A stretch of 64,000 nt of DNA, from positions 17,038,817 through 17,102,816 of the forward strand of contig NW_020313285.1 of the NCBI RefSeq assembly GCF_003265705.1, in the 5' to 3' direction. A program made the translations under genes and the position numbers. This stretch comes from Callorhinus ursinus. Its lineage: Eukaryota > Chordata > Mammalia > Carnivora > Otariidae. Below the pieces are notes generated by a model. It was not told the origin of the DNA. It made no database searches and saw nothing but the letters and a program-made list of their open reading frames with translations. Shown in pieces: positions 1 to 15,801 of this stretch (position 1 is its first letter; every line of letters starts with the position of its first letter).

Positions 1-65
1 GATTCTCCCCAGGTGTGCAGAAGGGGGTCAACGGTTCCATACCTGAGGTTGTCTCTGCCCTACAG

Positions 66-205
66 GTAGATGGCTCCCCCATACTGCAACTGAGTTCAAC
101 AAAGAGAAGGTCCCGGAGAATGACCCCGTTTTGGAGAGGGGTCTCCCTCAGGCCCATTGGATCCTCTTGCCGGGACGATTCTGAGTGCATCACGATGTTG
201 TGCAG
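66..205 (+). CDS. LEAP2: LEAP2 coding exon 2 (partial gene, exon 1 off the left edge)
   Basis: Encodes the propeptide end and most of mature LEAP-2, a secreted liver/gut peptide that blocks the ghrelin receptor GHSR and was first isolated as an antimicrobial peptide. The exon follows a pyrimidine tract and TACAG (61-65) and ends at TGCAG|gtattcc (205/206), leaving a split Arg codon. In frame it reads [11 protein letters not shown], then a furin-type site RSRR, then mature [14 protein letters not shown] from 120. Three of the four family cysteines (mature C17, C23, C28) lie here. Against the human peptide as I remember it, mature position 15 is Ser instead of Ala and position 26 is Met instead of Arg. 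The GHSR-critical N-terminal MTPFWRG is unchanged. The signal peptide exon lies left of the window. An open frame continues past 205, but that is intron read-through. Confidence 0.95.
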
Positions 206-691
206 GTATTCCACAAACTTGAGAGCAGGGCCGAGGCAAGATCAGCACACACACTTACCTAAGAATAAAAGTGGAATAGGCGATTGCCTGGGCTGTAGCC
301 CAGAGCTCCCTGGAGAATCCCTCAGGATTCAAGAACCAAGAACAGCTCCACACAGGTACCACGAAAGAGTGGTGCCTTTGCTTTCTGCAGTTTACCCTGA
401 GGTTGGATAGAAAAGCAGAGGAAGGAAATGCGCAAGAGGTGGCTGGCTCTGGGCACTGCTAGACCTTTGTCTTAAAAACCACCTTTTCTGGGGCGCCTGG
501 GTGGCTCAGCTCATGATCCCGGGGTCCTGGGATCGAGCCCTGCATCGGGCTCCTTGCTACACTGGGAGCCTGCTTCTCCCTCTGAAGCTCCCCCTGCTTG
601 TGTTCCCTCTCTCGTTTTCTCTCTGTCAAATAAATAAATGAAATCCTAAATAAATTATAAAAAAAAAACACCACCTTTTCTTTTCCTTTAG
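206..691 (+). other. LEAP2: LEAP2 intron 2
   Basis: GT-AG intron of 486 nt (gtattc...tttag) between the two LEAP2 exons. About 180 nt of it is a Can-SINE (490-670); the rest shows no recognised element. Confidence 0.9.
490..670 (+). mobile_element. Can-SINE in LEAP2 intron 2, beside the exon 3 acceptor
   Basis: GGGGCGCCTGGGTGGCTCAG head with about 28 nt of the promoter region deleted, CT-rich part and A-tail. Perfect 11-bp target duplication CCACCTTTTCT at 479-489 and 671-681. The right copy lies directly in the polypyrimidine tract of the LEAP2 exon 3 acceptor. Confidence 0.97.
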
Positions 692-728
692 AAAAAGACG
701 CTGTTCCCTGAGTGTGGCCCAGGAATGA
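692..728 (+). CDS. LEAP2: LEAP2 terminal coding exon 3
   Basis: Acceptor CTTTAG (686-691) joins AG of exon 2 to A of this exon, restoring Arg and continuing KRRCSLSVAQE and TGA (726-728). It supplies the fourth cysteine (mature C33) and the basic C-terminal segment, giving the usual 40-residue mature peptide. The phase match and identity to the known LEAP2 C-terminus make the call secure, although the exon is only 37 coding bases. The polypyrimidine tract is formed by the target-site duplication of a Can-SINE that ends 21 nt upstream of the exon. Confidence 0.95.
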
Positions 729-1360
729 TGTACTAATCAGGAGAAAAGAGGACAGCGCTCCCCTACAACAATGCTCTGTTCTCTGCGATACTGATTAACT
801 GCATTTTGGCTGGAGACACTTAAGTGAAGCAGTCTTGTATTTTTAATATTTAAAGACAGATGTATGCTTTAAACTGGTCTCTGTTTCTTCTTAGAATGTT
901 ATGTAGATAAGCATTACTAAACTTGTCAGTTTAGAGTTTATTTTTCTATGTATATTATTAAATGTCTCAAAATTTTCGCAGTCTGGAATTCAAGCTTTTC
1001 AGGGCTTGAAAAGGATTCATTTTGTATGCTACAGAAAAAACCCCAGCATTGCCCAATAGCAGACTTCTCAATCTGCAAACTGCAGTGAAAGTGAACACTT
1101 AAGAAACAAAGAACACGATGAGAGGCTGAAAGACGAAGGTTTCCTAATAGCCACGTGATCACCCTTGGCAAGTTCACGAGCTGTGGCCCTGGATCCTGGC
1201 CCTTCACTCGGTGTCAGGACTCTTCAGTGAGGTGTCAGAGATGGGCAGTGCTGGCATTTGCGACCTGATGATGTGCCCAAGTTTGTCGAGGACTGAACAG
1301 AAAGCAGAATTGGAAGAAGAATCTAGTTTAATAAAACAATAAAAGCCCAAGCCCCCAAGA
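729..1360 (+). other. LEAP2: Probable LEAP2 3' UTR
   Basis: Non-coding sequence after the LEAP2 stop. Two AATAAA hexamers (1330-1335 and 1338-1343) are the best candidate poly(A) signals on this strand, implying a 3' UTR of about 630 nt. The end is inferred only from the hexamers; an earlier, weaker site is possible. Confidence 0.5.
1330..1343 (+). terminator. LEAP2: Candidate LEAP2 poly(A) signals
   Basis: Two AATAAA hexamers, 1330-1335 and 1338-1343, separated by CA. They are the first strong signals after the LEAP2 stop codon. Confidence 0.45.
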
Positions 1361-1599
1361 ACAGCAGAAAAGACTTCTTTTGAGATTTTTGCTGGAGCAG
1401 GGCAAACTGTGATCTATGCAAAAGGACGCATGGCCAGCAAGTTCAGAATTTCTGTAATCAGGAAATGAGAGCTGGACTGGGGGTCCAGACTTTTCAGGTA
1501 GAGTAGCAGTGGGCACTCAGGTACAAAGCAGAAATTACACTGAAAAGGCAAAGTAAGAGTTGAAGAAGTTTAAAGAGCACAGTGTTTATAAACTTTAAT

Positions 1600-4500
1600 A
1601 CAGAAAATCTATTTGATATTTATTAAACTTAGTTTCTCCAGCTATGGTTTGGCATTATACAAAGCATCTTAATGACACAGTAGAGTTAAAAAGATCTTTA
1701 CAAATTGAAATGTGATACCCTTGTCTCCAAATATTTTAATTGCCATAAATTTGTTTAAAAATACACATTAAACGCATGTTTGACACTCTAAACTTTCTAT
1801 AATCTCAATACCACAAAATACATATAATATACTATACAGATGTGGAAAAATCTAGTTAGTATATAATACTTTGCTCACCATTAACAGCTTTATTATGTGA
1901 AATGCACATACTTAGAAATCCTAGCTTTTGAGCCCCAAAGTACCTCTGAAATTTTAATGTATTGCAACAAATAAAAATCACAGTATATAATTGAAATTTT
2001 GGTTGAAAATGTCAGATGCCTAAATATTTTGGATAAAAGAAATGTAAAACAAAGATTTGGATCATGTACAAAAACAAAGGCATCCTAACAGACACTAACA
2101 GTACCTTTCTGCAAAATCAACAAGGCTTTTAATTTATCAGTGGCATTACTTCCCCTCCAAAACCCTCCCCAAATATCAAACCGTTATTCACCTAATAGTT
2201 TTAATTTCAAATAAGATAAAAGGATTCAATAAATATATAAGCATTTCCATCCTCCATATACAAAATTTCTTAAAACCATTCAAAACGGAGGCTAGATAGA
2301 AATTTTCATAACCGTGCTAACCAACCTCACATCTGGTCCTCCCAAGTAGTGCCTTTTTAGGCATTGCCAATTGGGCCAGCTCTGGTGGTGAGCCCCGCCC
2401 GCCCCACCCCACCCGCAGTACTGTTGAACGCTCATGTCAATGATTTGCCAGGTGTGTGAATGTGCATAAAGTTATAAAATGGGGACACTTCTTGAACAGC
2501 AACAACAAACTCAACAGTATGGATAACCATGGCAGAGATTTGAAAGGCAGCATTTCCAAACAGATATTTTCCAGAGAGGAACAATAGCAGGTAGAAAATT
2601 CCAGTGGTTAAAAGCTGAAAAGAAACCCCACGTGGAAGCGGGAACAGGTCAAAAACTACAGATTACTAGAATTTCTGGGTGGGAACTTTTCTTCCCCATG
2701 CTCATTCAGAGAGCTTTTTTGTTTCTTTTTTAAGAACGGCAATTTATGCTTAGCTGAGCAATGGTGGCACGGAGAGGTCAATGCTGACATTCCTAAAGTC
2801 AACTTCATTACAGAATGACAACCTTGGGCTGCTATTTTAGGATACTTAAACATCCAGAAGACTCGGTTTAGACTTAACTGTAATGCCTTATTCTGTGACC
2901 AGATTCCATCAAAAGGAAGCGATTAAGATATTTTTCCATTGCTTTTCTAGAGACGGTGACTTCTTTTTAATGAACCATGTGGTTCCAATGAAGAGAATCA
3001 GCATGTGCTTTACCTACTGGTAGTAACTTACTTCCTGTCACTTGTCAGCTTGGTTCTAAGGTCTAGAGGTCTAAACTGAATCTCTCCATTATGGAGTATG
3101 TGAAAGAGAAGCACGTAAAGAACATGACCAACTTGGTCTCTTCCTCTACATACTCGAAATCAGTTGATACTTAGCTCTCTTCTCTTTATTTTACACAATA
3201 GCAACCTTAGATGTGCAGTGTTATTACTGGAAAAAAGTCTACCTCTCCAACACGTTAATATGTGAAATCAAAATGAAATCTGTGCTCCACATAATTAGGG
3301 AGTATGGGTGATAGGAGTCTACATGGATGTGAAATGCTTTGCTTCCCAATTTAATTAGCTTAAAGAAAAAAAAAAGATCATCACAATCTGCCTAAAACAG
3401 TCATTCCCATTGGATGTTCCTGGGACCCAGAGGCAAACTCCTATAATTCCAAATACATAATGAGGCCATTTTATTCAATTAGCAACTGGAAAATTAAAAT
3501 CCTTCCCACCCTGTAAGAGCCCTATTATACTACAGAAGGGCTCAAATATATTTTAAAAGTTAATTTACTACAAATCATAGTAATTAAGCTTTAACAATCT
3601 AAAAGGAATACACATTGCACCCCTGAACATTAATATTCAAGGTGTCAACAAGAAAGTGTCTTAGATCAATTTAATAAATAATGTGGAAATAGTTGCACTA
3701 AGCTAAAATACTAAACACACACATTTTTGACAAACTAATTTCATGTTTTCATACATACATACATATATATAAAGTGTGTATGTGTACATAATTTTAAAAT
3801 CCAAAGCTGCATACCCTCACACCTAGAAGAGTGCACAGTGTACCTCCCCTCTACACAACTAGGCATCACTGACTGGAGCGACCACTGGCTGCCCTTAAAC
3901 TCCAGAGCGCTGCCAGCCTCCAGAACCAGAACTTTCATTTAGAACAGGTGCCTTCTGTAGGCTCTTGCTTCACAATGCAAGCTCACTCAATGAAGAGAAG
4001 TTCCCAAAGTTTCTGTCATTAAATACAAAATGATGCTTGTCTGATTTAGCTGATTAAACCTTTCTTTAATAAAAAGAAACAAACAACAATTAAAAACAAC
4101 AACAACAGTGAATCTAATAAAGCCACAAGTGAATGCAAAGTGCGGCCCAGATGCCTATGGACCCAGCAGTGGGAGAGCTAGCCAGAGCACGGGCATGTGT
4201 GGGCACGTGCACACATTACTCTACACTGCTTGTGCACTGGAGAATTAAATCGTGATGGTCAACCTTCTCCACTCTTCAGCAACTATAGCTGAAGATTTAT
4301 CTGGAGTACTCATTGCTTATAAAGTTAGTTCTTGGCTACTTGCTCAGGAAAAGGTGGCACTGAGGCAAGAAACAGGCTGAATGCTCCCCAGCCAGACCGG
4401 ACCCGGGCTGGATTGTGGCAGGTGAATCACTTGGAGGTGAGAGCTCCCCACAGCCCAGCCCAGGCCGGGCAAAACCACCACGTGACAACTTCATCCACTG

Positions 4501-7269
4501 TTCACCGGCTGCCTGTGAAGAGGCCGGGGCTGTAGGCTGCTGCCTTCTGGCATACAATGTGGTCTTAAAAAGCAGTCAACAGAGTGATTTTTTTTTTTTA
4601 AAGAGTTGCTATTTCTATAATTAACTATATATTAAGTACAAGTCTCAGACGAAGTCAGTTTTTAGCCACTTGTCAAATTCAGTTTTAAATGGTTAGAGAA
4701 CACTGAAGACACCTATTGAGGAAGGAGGAATGGTGGCATATAAAGGGAGTCCAAAGTATGTGCTGGAGCAGATGAAGACACAGACAACTTTTGAGGAGAT
4801 GGACACAGAAGAAAGGGAGTGTGTGTTTCCACAGACTATGACACTGAAAATTCAATTATTTAGGACAGGATTTTGATCCATTGCCCATTACCACCTGGTG
4901 GGAAAATCCCTGCCCACACTGAAAAGCTTGAAAAATTCATTTCCAAAGAATTAACACAGTTTCAGAGAGAGAATTAACTTAGAACAGCACCATAAAACAT
5001 GCAGGAAACTATGTTTTCACAAAATACCAGTGTGACCCCAGAAACACTCCTGCTGCCTTTCAGGACACACAAGAGATCAGAATGCACTGGAACTCAGAGG
5101 TGCCCTACGGGCTGCCGCTGCTGAAAGATTTATCCACTTCTAAGACTTCCCTGCCAAGTAAGGAATCAGAGTAACAGCACTCAGAGGACAGGACACACCT
5201 GTACTCGATGAACAGGGGCAAGTGTCTTACCGAGTAACTACCCTAGTCACTGAGAAGTTGTCCTCTAAAGGAAAACTGTTCCTAAAACATGGGATAACAT
5301 ACTAATAAGATTAAGTTAGAAAGATTTCAGAGGCAATTTCTCCAAGAGAAAAAGATTAAATTCAGCATAATTTCTAGATTCCAATCCCCAGCGACATGCA
5401 AAAACCACCTGAGGTACAGAACAGTTCAAAAGCTCTGTAGATATGAAGCCACAGGACAATGAAGGTTCACTAGCTTCAGGAATAAGCATAAAAAAGGCTC
5501 AAATAGAGGATTCACTGCACCACTGGGCTTGGGGAGATTTTCTATCCTTTCTTTCCCACTTCAAACCTTAGCCATCATCTATAAATAGCAGGGCAATCCT
5601 TTTTTCTGATTGGATGAATTCATTTTCGGAATGGGGAGAATGACAATTTTTCTGGAGCAGCCATTACCCAGTTAGACTAAGTCATGTACCAAAGCGTTAG
5701 CTTTTCTGAAATAAATTCATCTTTATGTGACCCTAAAGGAAGATTAAAAAAGAAAGAGAATTTAACATGACTACTGCCAAAGACCAGCCACACTGGGTGA
5801 TCTGGTCCTAGTGTAAAACTTCATCTGTAAACAATCCATAGAGTTCTCATTCAAAGGTAAGATTTAAGGCACACCAGACATGATAGGGGCATGACAGAGG
5901 GTACATTTCTCACCTTTGACTCCGATATGCACCTTACAGGGAAAGGTACTTTGATATACAACTCTTACAGAGCTGGCTTAAGCTCTACCCTTGCTCCCCT
6001 TCCCTTCCCACGAGGGCTAACATTGAACCAAATTAGGTACTTTTCTAGTGTGGATTTTCTGATCCCATCAGAAACATAAATCATTGATGAGGGCCTTCAT
6101 AATACAAAGGGAGTCAGTACAAGACAAGTTTAAAAGGAGAACTTCATCTCTACCTCAGGCATTATAACCTTAAATTGTATAGCAAAAGCGCCCACAGCGA
6201 AGCTCCAGCCCATTCCTGCGTTAGTCACTGCACGCTCCCGTGAGCGCATCACAATCTAGTGTGGCAAAAACATTTTACAAATAAGAATTCTGAAGAGAGA
6301 TTTAACCCTTCAAACATCATCACTGAAAGAGATATAGGCAGCAACCCTCAGGAGGTGGATCATCCTTTGTTCCACAGTAACTTACTGTTTTCAATTAACC
6401 GTCAAATTATTAGCAACAAAAAAAGAACACATGGTTTTGATAAAATCCATTAAGTTCAAGATTGTCCTTTTATGAAACCCTTCACATGATACCCTTCTCC
6501 TAGAAAGTTTGCCTGCCCTCCTTTGTAATGCATTAAATGCAAGCTACAGTCACCTTGTGATTGCTATAGTGTTAACACACATTCACAGTTCCTGAAATAA
6601 TGCATACCGAATCAGACACATTTCATCTTCTATCTGTAGAATGCCATCTTCTCATATTTAAATGATTTTTCATGTGTAGAAGAATATCCTTAATACTAAG
6701 CATAAATTCTGCAATAAAATTGTAGTTAAGATTTAAAATAATATCAGGTAGCAGGTATAGAACACGTCCATATTTTAGATGAACCAACTCTTACTCTTAG
6801 AAGAGCTACCACAAAAAGACATTAGGTAACAAAGCTCCCCAAGTATATAAATAAAAAATGCCTACCTTAAATTTACGCTAAATGTTCAACAGAGTAAATT
6901 TATAGGCAGAAATAACTAAGTTTTAAACTAGCCCCAATCTGGGAACTTAAAAAAAATTAAAATAAATAGAATTTCAACTGATTAGTTATGAACTGCAATT
7001 GGAATTTCAATCTTATTACAGATCACTGAAACCGTCTTATCAATGTGCTGCAGATTTAAAAACATTTAAATAACTCTTCATATTGGGAATATTAAAGGGG
7101 TCAACTGACATCATGGCTTTGGGTTATAAATAACAACAACACATGAACCAGGGAGGAGAAAACCATTCCTCATTCTTAGTGTCGACTAGGTGTCATGTTA
7201 TGGCAGTTTTCCTTCGTGATGTGACACAGTGTTGTGGAGAAAATCAGAGGCAACGAGGATGTGTTCAGT
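1600..7269 (-). other. AFF4: AFF4 3' UTR (about 5.7 kb)
   Basis: Continuous sequence downstream of the AFF4 stop codon in the last exon. No splice-linked coding sequence, SINE, LINE or transposon was recognised in it, in strong contrast to the flanking introns, which carry a SINE every 1-2 kb. It is A/T-rich, with several - strand AATAAA hexamers that could give alternative 3' ends. The total length fits the 9-10 kb AFF4 mRNA known in human. The exact 3' end is inferred. Confidence 0.75.
1619..1624 (-). terminator. AFF4: Candidate distal AFF4 poly(A) signal
   Basis: TTTATT on the + strand reads AATAAA on the - strand, with cleavage expected near 1595-1605. The position agrees with the long (about 5.7 kb) AFF4 3' UTR of other mammals. 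Further - strand AATAAA hexamers, for example at 1889-1894, could give shorter isoforms. Confidence 0.6.
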
Positions 7270-7452
<183 letters not shown>

Positions 7453-7729
7453 TTAAGAGTTTTAAGCCAGATTATAAAACAGTAGTCAAACGAAGTCAAA
7501 AAAAACACTCCCTCCTGCACTACAATGAGGAGCATCCATGTTTTAGAACAAACCATCCCATAGTCTATCTTTCAAGTTCTATTATTTTCCCTAAGTCATG
7601 AAACGCTTCAAACAGACTGTATGGTTAGGAATTAAGTGTTATACATAAAAGTAGAATTCCACTGAAGGAAATTATCAATTACCAGTATGCAGTACACATG
7701 ACTAAAATGGAGACAATGTACTACATTGT

Positions 7730-7918
7730 ACTATTACTCAAAAACAGTCTCTGTAAGAAGCAAGTGATACAAAAAGTTCCTTGCACTGTTCCCCATAAGA
7801 GCTCCTGTGAGGTTAGAACTATTACTCAAAAACAGTCTCTGTGTACTGTCTGTGTAAGAAGCAAGTGATACAAAAAGTTCCTTGCACTGGTCCCCATAAG
7901 AGCTCCTGTGAGGTTAGA
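7730..7918. repeat. Tandem duplication, unit 88 bp
   Basis: Copy 1 is 7730-7817 and copy 2 is 7818-7918. They are almost identical (one visible mismatch, CACTGTTCCC versus CACTGGTCCC) apart from a 13-bp insertion GTACTGTCTGTGT in copy 2. The near-identity suggests a recent event. Confidence 0.95.
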
Positions 7919-8329
7919 CATTTATGACAAACTTTCTGCTGTAATCATATGCCATGCAACACTGATAAATTATCCCATGTTTTAGACAGTATAGTTTAAA
8001 AATGCAAAGGATGGAAATGAAAGGATTCTTCCTATGTGAACAAATAAAGGCTGATCTGCACGTGAGGTGGGTGCAGAGAGGAGGAAGGAACGACAGTGTC
8101 CTAACATTTGATCCCGATGCAATTTGGGAGGAGAGAGGGATGTAGGTCTCAGACAGAAAGGGGAGTTTTTATACACAAAGAGAAAAAGGGGTCATTCTCA
8201 TGATAAACACCTAGGCCTACTCAAATAATTCAAGAAACAATCAAAGAGAAGAGGAGAAAAGGTTCTTTTTTATAGAATTCCAGATAATAAATGCAGGTAC
8301 AATATCAAAATAGAAAATTCCTGTCCCCC

Positions 8330-8439
8330 TGCCCTTTTTAAAAGTAGGCTCCAATGTGGGACTTGGGACTCATGACCCTGAGATCATGACCTGAGCAGAG
8401 ATCAAGAGCCACTTAACCTACTGAGAAACCCAGGAGCCC
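8330..8439 (-). mobile_element. Degraded Can-SINE (- orientation)
   Basis: Reverse of the SINE body: GATCATGACCTGAGC then CCCAGGAGCCC. The tail is eroded and no target duplication is visible. Confidence 0.75.
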
Positions 8440-9724
8440 TGAAACTTCCTATTTCCTAGTGGAATAATGGATGTAAGTAATGACCATCAATGGGTGCTAA
8501 AACCTAAGTTAAAGTTTAACAGGGAAGCTTACATCAAACTGAGTCAGGCTGAAACCACTTGAATTCTATCAATGGTCAAATCAAATATCACTAAACAAGA
8601 GATAACCATTAATTAAATGCCTCAATAATATCACATAATAGGAATCTAGAGCACGACCTATGAAATGTTATTTAAAATAATGAACTTGAATCTAATCAAG
8701 TCTCAAAATGTAACTATGAGTATGAAGGAAGTAAGGAGGACAGGGGAGCAAGCTAAACGATAAGAGGAAGGAATCCGTCAAATCCATAATAGGACTCATT
8801 TCCTCCTCAACATAAATGGCACAGTGCCCCACCCTCCAAAACACCAAAAACTGGAAGAAGGAGACAGACTTCGAACACAGATAAAGGAATGTTTGGATCC
8901 TGTTAAAAACAAACAGTAAAGAAAAAAAAAGGCATATTTGTAACAACAGTAAAATTGGATGATAGACCTGACACAAAGGAATTACTGTTAATTTTGGTGG
9001 TTATGTTAACGGCACGAAAATCATGTTCTTGAAAAATCCTTGTCACCCAAAGATGCATACACCTAAGTATGTTCAGGGGAAATGCTTAAATACTCCAGAG
9101 GGGGGGAAAAAAAGTATGATTCAGAGAGAGAGCGAGGTGAAACAAGATTAGGAAAATGTTGTGTCGCTATCGAATGAAAGGTGCACAGGGATCATTATGC
9201 CATTATCTTTCCTTTAGTCAACATTGGAAAAGTACCACACAAAAAAGTAAAACTGAAAGGAGAAAGAAAATTTTAAAAAGGAAAAACGAGGCTAGAAAAC
9301 TGGCATCAGGAAGAAAAATGGAAAGTAAAGCACGAGTGATTTAATAAGAATTTCTGCTTTGTAACCTTTCCTGAGCGATAGTGACAGTATTTAAAATTTT
9401 AGGAAAGATTTAGGTTTTCAGAGACACAATTTTATGTTAGATGTTGGGGTTCCTCTTCTGCTTTCTCCCACCATTATCCTTCTTTAGGGATAGTAATCTT
9501 TCATCTTCATCTGATGACCTGTTTATACTACAAACATTTAAAAATACTCTGAAAAAAGGACACTTGATTGACTAGTGTAGTGTTTCTCTACAAAGGGTCT
9601 ACCTGAATAGCTGCCCCACAAGCACATTTGCTACTAACAACTACAAAAATAAGATGGTGTTTATATAGTACTTTTCCCTAGGATCCTTTATTTACTTATT
9701 TTTTAATTTAAAATCCAGTATAGT

Positions 9725-9940
9725 CGGGGTGCCCAGGTGGCTCAGTCAGTCAAGCATCTGACTATTGATTTCGGCTCAGGTCATGATCTCAGGGTCATGA
9801 GTTCGAGCCCCACTTTGGGCTCTGCACTGCGTGTGGAGCCTGCTTGGGATCCTCTCTCCCCCTATCCCTCTACCCCTCTCCCTTCCCTGTGCCACTTTGT
9901 GTGCGTGCACGCTCTTTAAAAAAATAAATAAAATAAAATA
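9725..9940 (+). mobile_element. Can-SINE
   Basis: Head GGGGTGCCCAGGTGGCTCAG and an (AAAT)/(AAAAT) tail, with a perfect 14-bp target duplication AAATCCAGTATAGT at 9711-9724 and 9941-9954. The GACTATTGATTTCGG body marks an older subtype. Confidence 0.95.
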
Positions 9941-10181
9941 AAATCCAGTATAGTTAACATATAGTGTTACATTTATTTCAGGTGTACAATATAGTGATTC
10001 TTCCCTAGGATCTTTAAATACTTTATAATTATCAATGTTCTTAGTTTGGGCAATAACAAACTTAAGGTACAAAGCTTCAAATAACCTAATACTGAAGAAT
10101 GCTAGAAACTAATTTATTTTGGGGTCTCCTTTAACACACAAGTTTTCCAATTCACTAAAAATCCAGTATGAATGTGGTTGG

Positions 10182-10303
10182 GTTTTTTTTTTTTAAGTTT
10201 TATTTATTTATTTTAGTAATCTCTATACCCAACATGGGGCTCGAACTCATGACCCCAAGATCAAGAGTCACATGCTCCTCCGACTGAGCCAGCCAGGTGC
10301 CCC
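10182..10303 (-). mobile_element. Can-SINE (- orientation, 5' half)
   Basis: Poly-T, AAGTTTTATTTATTTATTTT, then the reverse body ending CCAGGTGCCCC. Target duplication GAATGTGRTT at 10170-10179 and 10305-10314. Confidence 0.9.
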
Positions 10304-10637
10304 TGAATGTGATTTCTTATATACTAAATCTCGTATGTACAAGATGTCTGCATGTAATCCTATGCCTAAGCCAAATTTACTGTGAACCATCCTAAAATAG
10401 AACAGGTATTTTATTACTTTTATAACCGGAGCTGCACTTAATGTGCCTGAACAAAAGCACATATGTCCTAGAGCAAAAGCTGTTTTTAGTTTCGTGTGTG
10501 TCACTGGTACAGTGAGAGGTATTTTGGACCAAACTCAGTACATTCAGTATGACTGGTAAGCAGTGGTGATTAGGAAACTTTACCGGCAACTCTAGACTAC
10601 ATAATAAACTAAATGCAGATCAGACATTATTTAACTA

Positions 10638-12119
<1,482 letters not shown>

Positions 12120-12163
12120 CTTCCCAAGCCAGGTGATGGTGCTTGAGAATTATTATAAGAATT
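12120..12163 (-). CDS. AFF4: AFF4 exon 19
   Basis: 44-nt exon encoding NSYNNSQAPSPGLG (residues about 1035-1048) plus two bases of the next Ser. Acceptor GTCCACAG, donor GGGAAG|gtaggt. It is the start of the flexible loop inside the C-terminal homology domain. Confidence 0.96.
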
Positions 12164-12976
12164 CTGTGGACAAAATAAAATGTATGTAATTAAAAAAACA
12201 CTACTTTTGAAGTACTAAACATATTCAAAAGCACACTGGGCCAGAACTGCTCCTTAAGAAGCTTTACAAATTTAAGAACCCAAAATGTAAGCATGAGAGC
12301 GAGAGAATATGTGTGTGTAAATGTGCAAAAGAAAGACCCTATTTAGGTGAGAGCCGGGGGTTCTTGGAAGACCTAAATGGAAGGACAAAGAATGAGTAAC
12401 ACTCAGACAGACAGGAGGTGTGTCATCCTATGTGCAAAGGCTGTGAAGAGATGTGACCCATATGCAGTTTCCCTGGAGCAGAGGTTTAGGTAAGGAACAA
12501 GAGAAAGAGACCTCGATGACTTGAGGTCAGGGTAAGAAGCTCAGACCTGACCTTGCAAGCAACAGTAAGCTACTGAAGGGTTCGAACTCAGAACCAGGGC
12601 AGGATTTTAAGATTTATGTGGTGGTGTGGTGAAAAAACACAGACATTTTAGGAAACAATTTAACAGTCTAAGGAAGGGTGGTAGTGAAAAGAGAAGGCCA
12701 TTTGCAAAGTAGAAACTAGGTCTCATGATAGAAAGACGCTACATCAACTGAAATATTAGTAAGAGCTACTGCATATGACTACATAGATTCTATAATCAGA
12801 TATATGTACATTTAAAAACTTTCCAAGAAATTTCAAACTTTCTGTTTGAAAGCTACCAACAGTAGCTCCTCGCTTGCTGTGGCAGGCCAAACAGGAAGAG
12901 GCCCTTGTGGGGCTGCGAAAGGAGAAGACAAATCTTGTCTCCTAGGACGGGGACCTTCCCCCACTGCCACACTTAC
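12164..12976 (-). other. AFF4: AFF4 intron 18
   Basis: 0.8 kb intron. No SINE. The stretch about 12300-12700 has the texture of an old degenerate repeat, but I cannot name it. Confidence 0.85.
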
Positions 12977-13070
12977 CTTCAGGTGCTCTGTCAGTGTCTT
13001 TGAGTACTTGAGAGCATTTTCCTTCTTCAGTTTGAACAGCCTCAGGTACAGCAAAGACTGGCATCTCAGG
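12977..13070 (-). CDS. AFF4: AFF4 exon 18
   Basis: Residues about 1003-1034: completes Cys, then [20 protein letters not shown] and [11 protein letters not shown]. Acceptor TTGGCTAG, donor CTGAAG|gtaagt. It is an amphipathic, Lys-rich helix pair of the C-terminal homology domain. An ATG-started frame from 13078 crosses the acceptor and is not a real start. Confidence 0.97.
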
Positions 13071-14585
<1,515 letters not shown>

Positions 14586-14791
14586 TTAGGACTTCCTTAG
14601 TCCTCAGAACATTAGAACCCAACCTAAACAAAGGCAAAAATACCCACGGAAGTATCTAGTTCTCCTTATCCCAGGACAATAAAGGGTCAGGCTCCTTCAC
14701 AGTTTTACTGTACACAGCTGTATCAGCCCCTTCCTAGAGGAACCAAGGAAGTAATAGTGCCAATGACATGGCAGCAAAGTTTTCCCACTTA

Positions 14792-15706
<915 letters not shown>

Positions 15707-15801
15707 CTGTCGTCAAAGGCAAGCTTTGTTCTCCGAGGCTTAGAAGCATCAGGAGTTGGTATAGATGGAGGACAGCTAGAGGAGCTATTTGGAGCCTTTT
15801 C
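15707..15801 (-). CDS. AFF4: AFF4 exon 14
   Basis: Residues about 881-912: [20 protein letters not shown] then [12 protein letters not shown]. Acceptor TCTGGTCAG, donor GACAG|gtgaga. Marks the entry into the C-terminal homology domain; the basic KPRRTK is a possible nuclear localisation patch. The Ser/Pro linker is variable among mammals. Confidence 0.96.

Noticed and set aside
206..410. Open frame continuing from LEAP2 exon 2 past position 205
   Set aside because: It crosses a clear GT donor whose phase joins perfectly to exon 3; the extension has no family similarity.
9725..9800. tRNA-like A/B box sequences at SINE heads
   Set aside because: They belong to the tRNA-Lys-derived head of Can-SINEs and do not form intact tRNA genes; the same holds for all other copies.
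12290..12760. Possible L2 or other old repeat in intron 18
   Set aside because: Texture only; no landmark I could name confidently.
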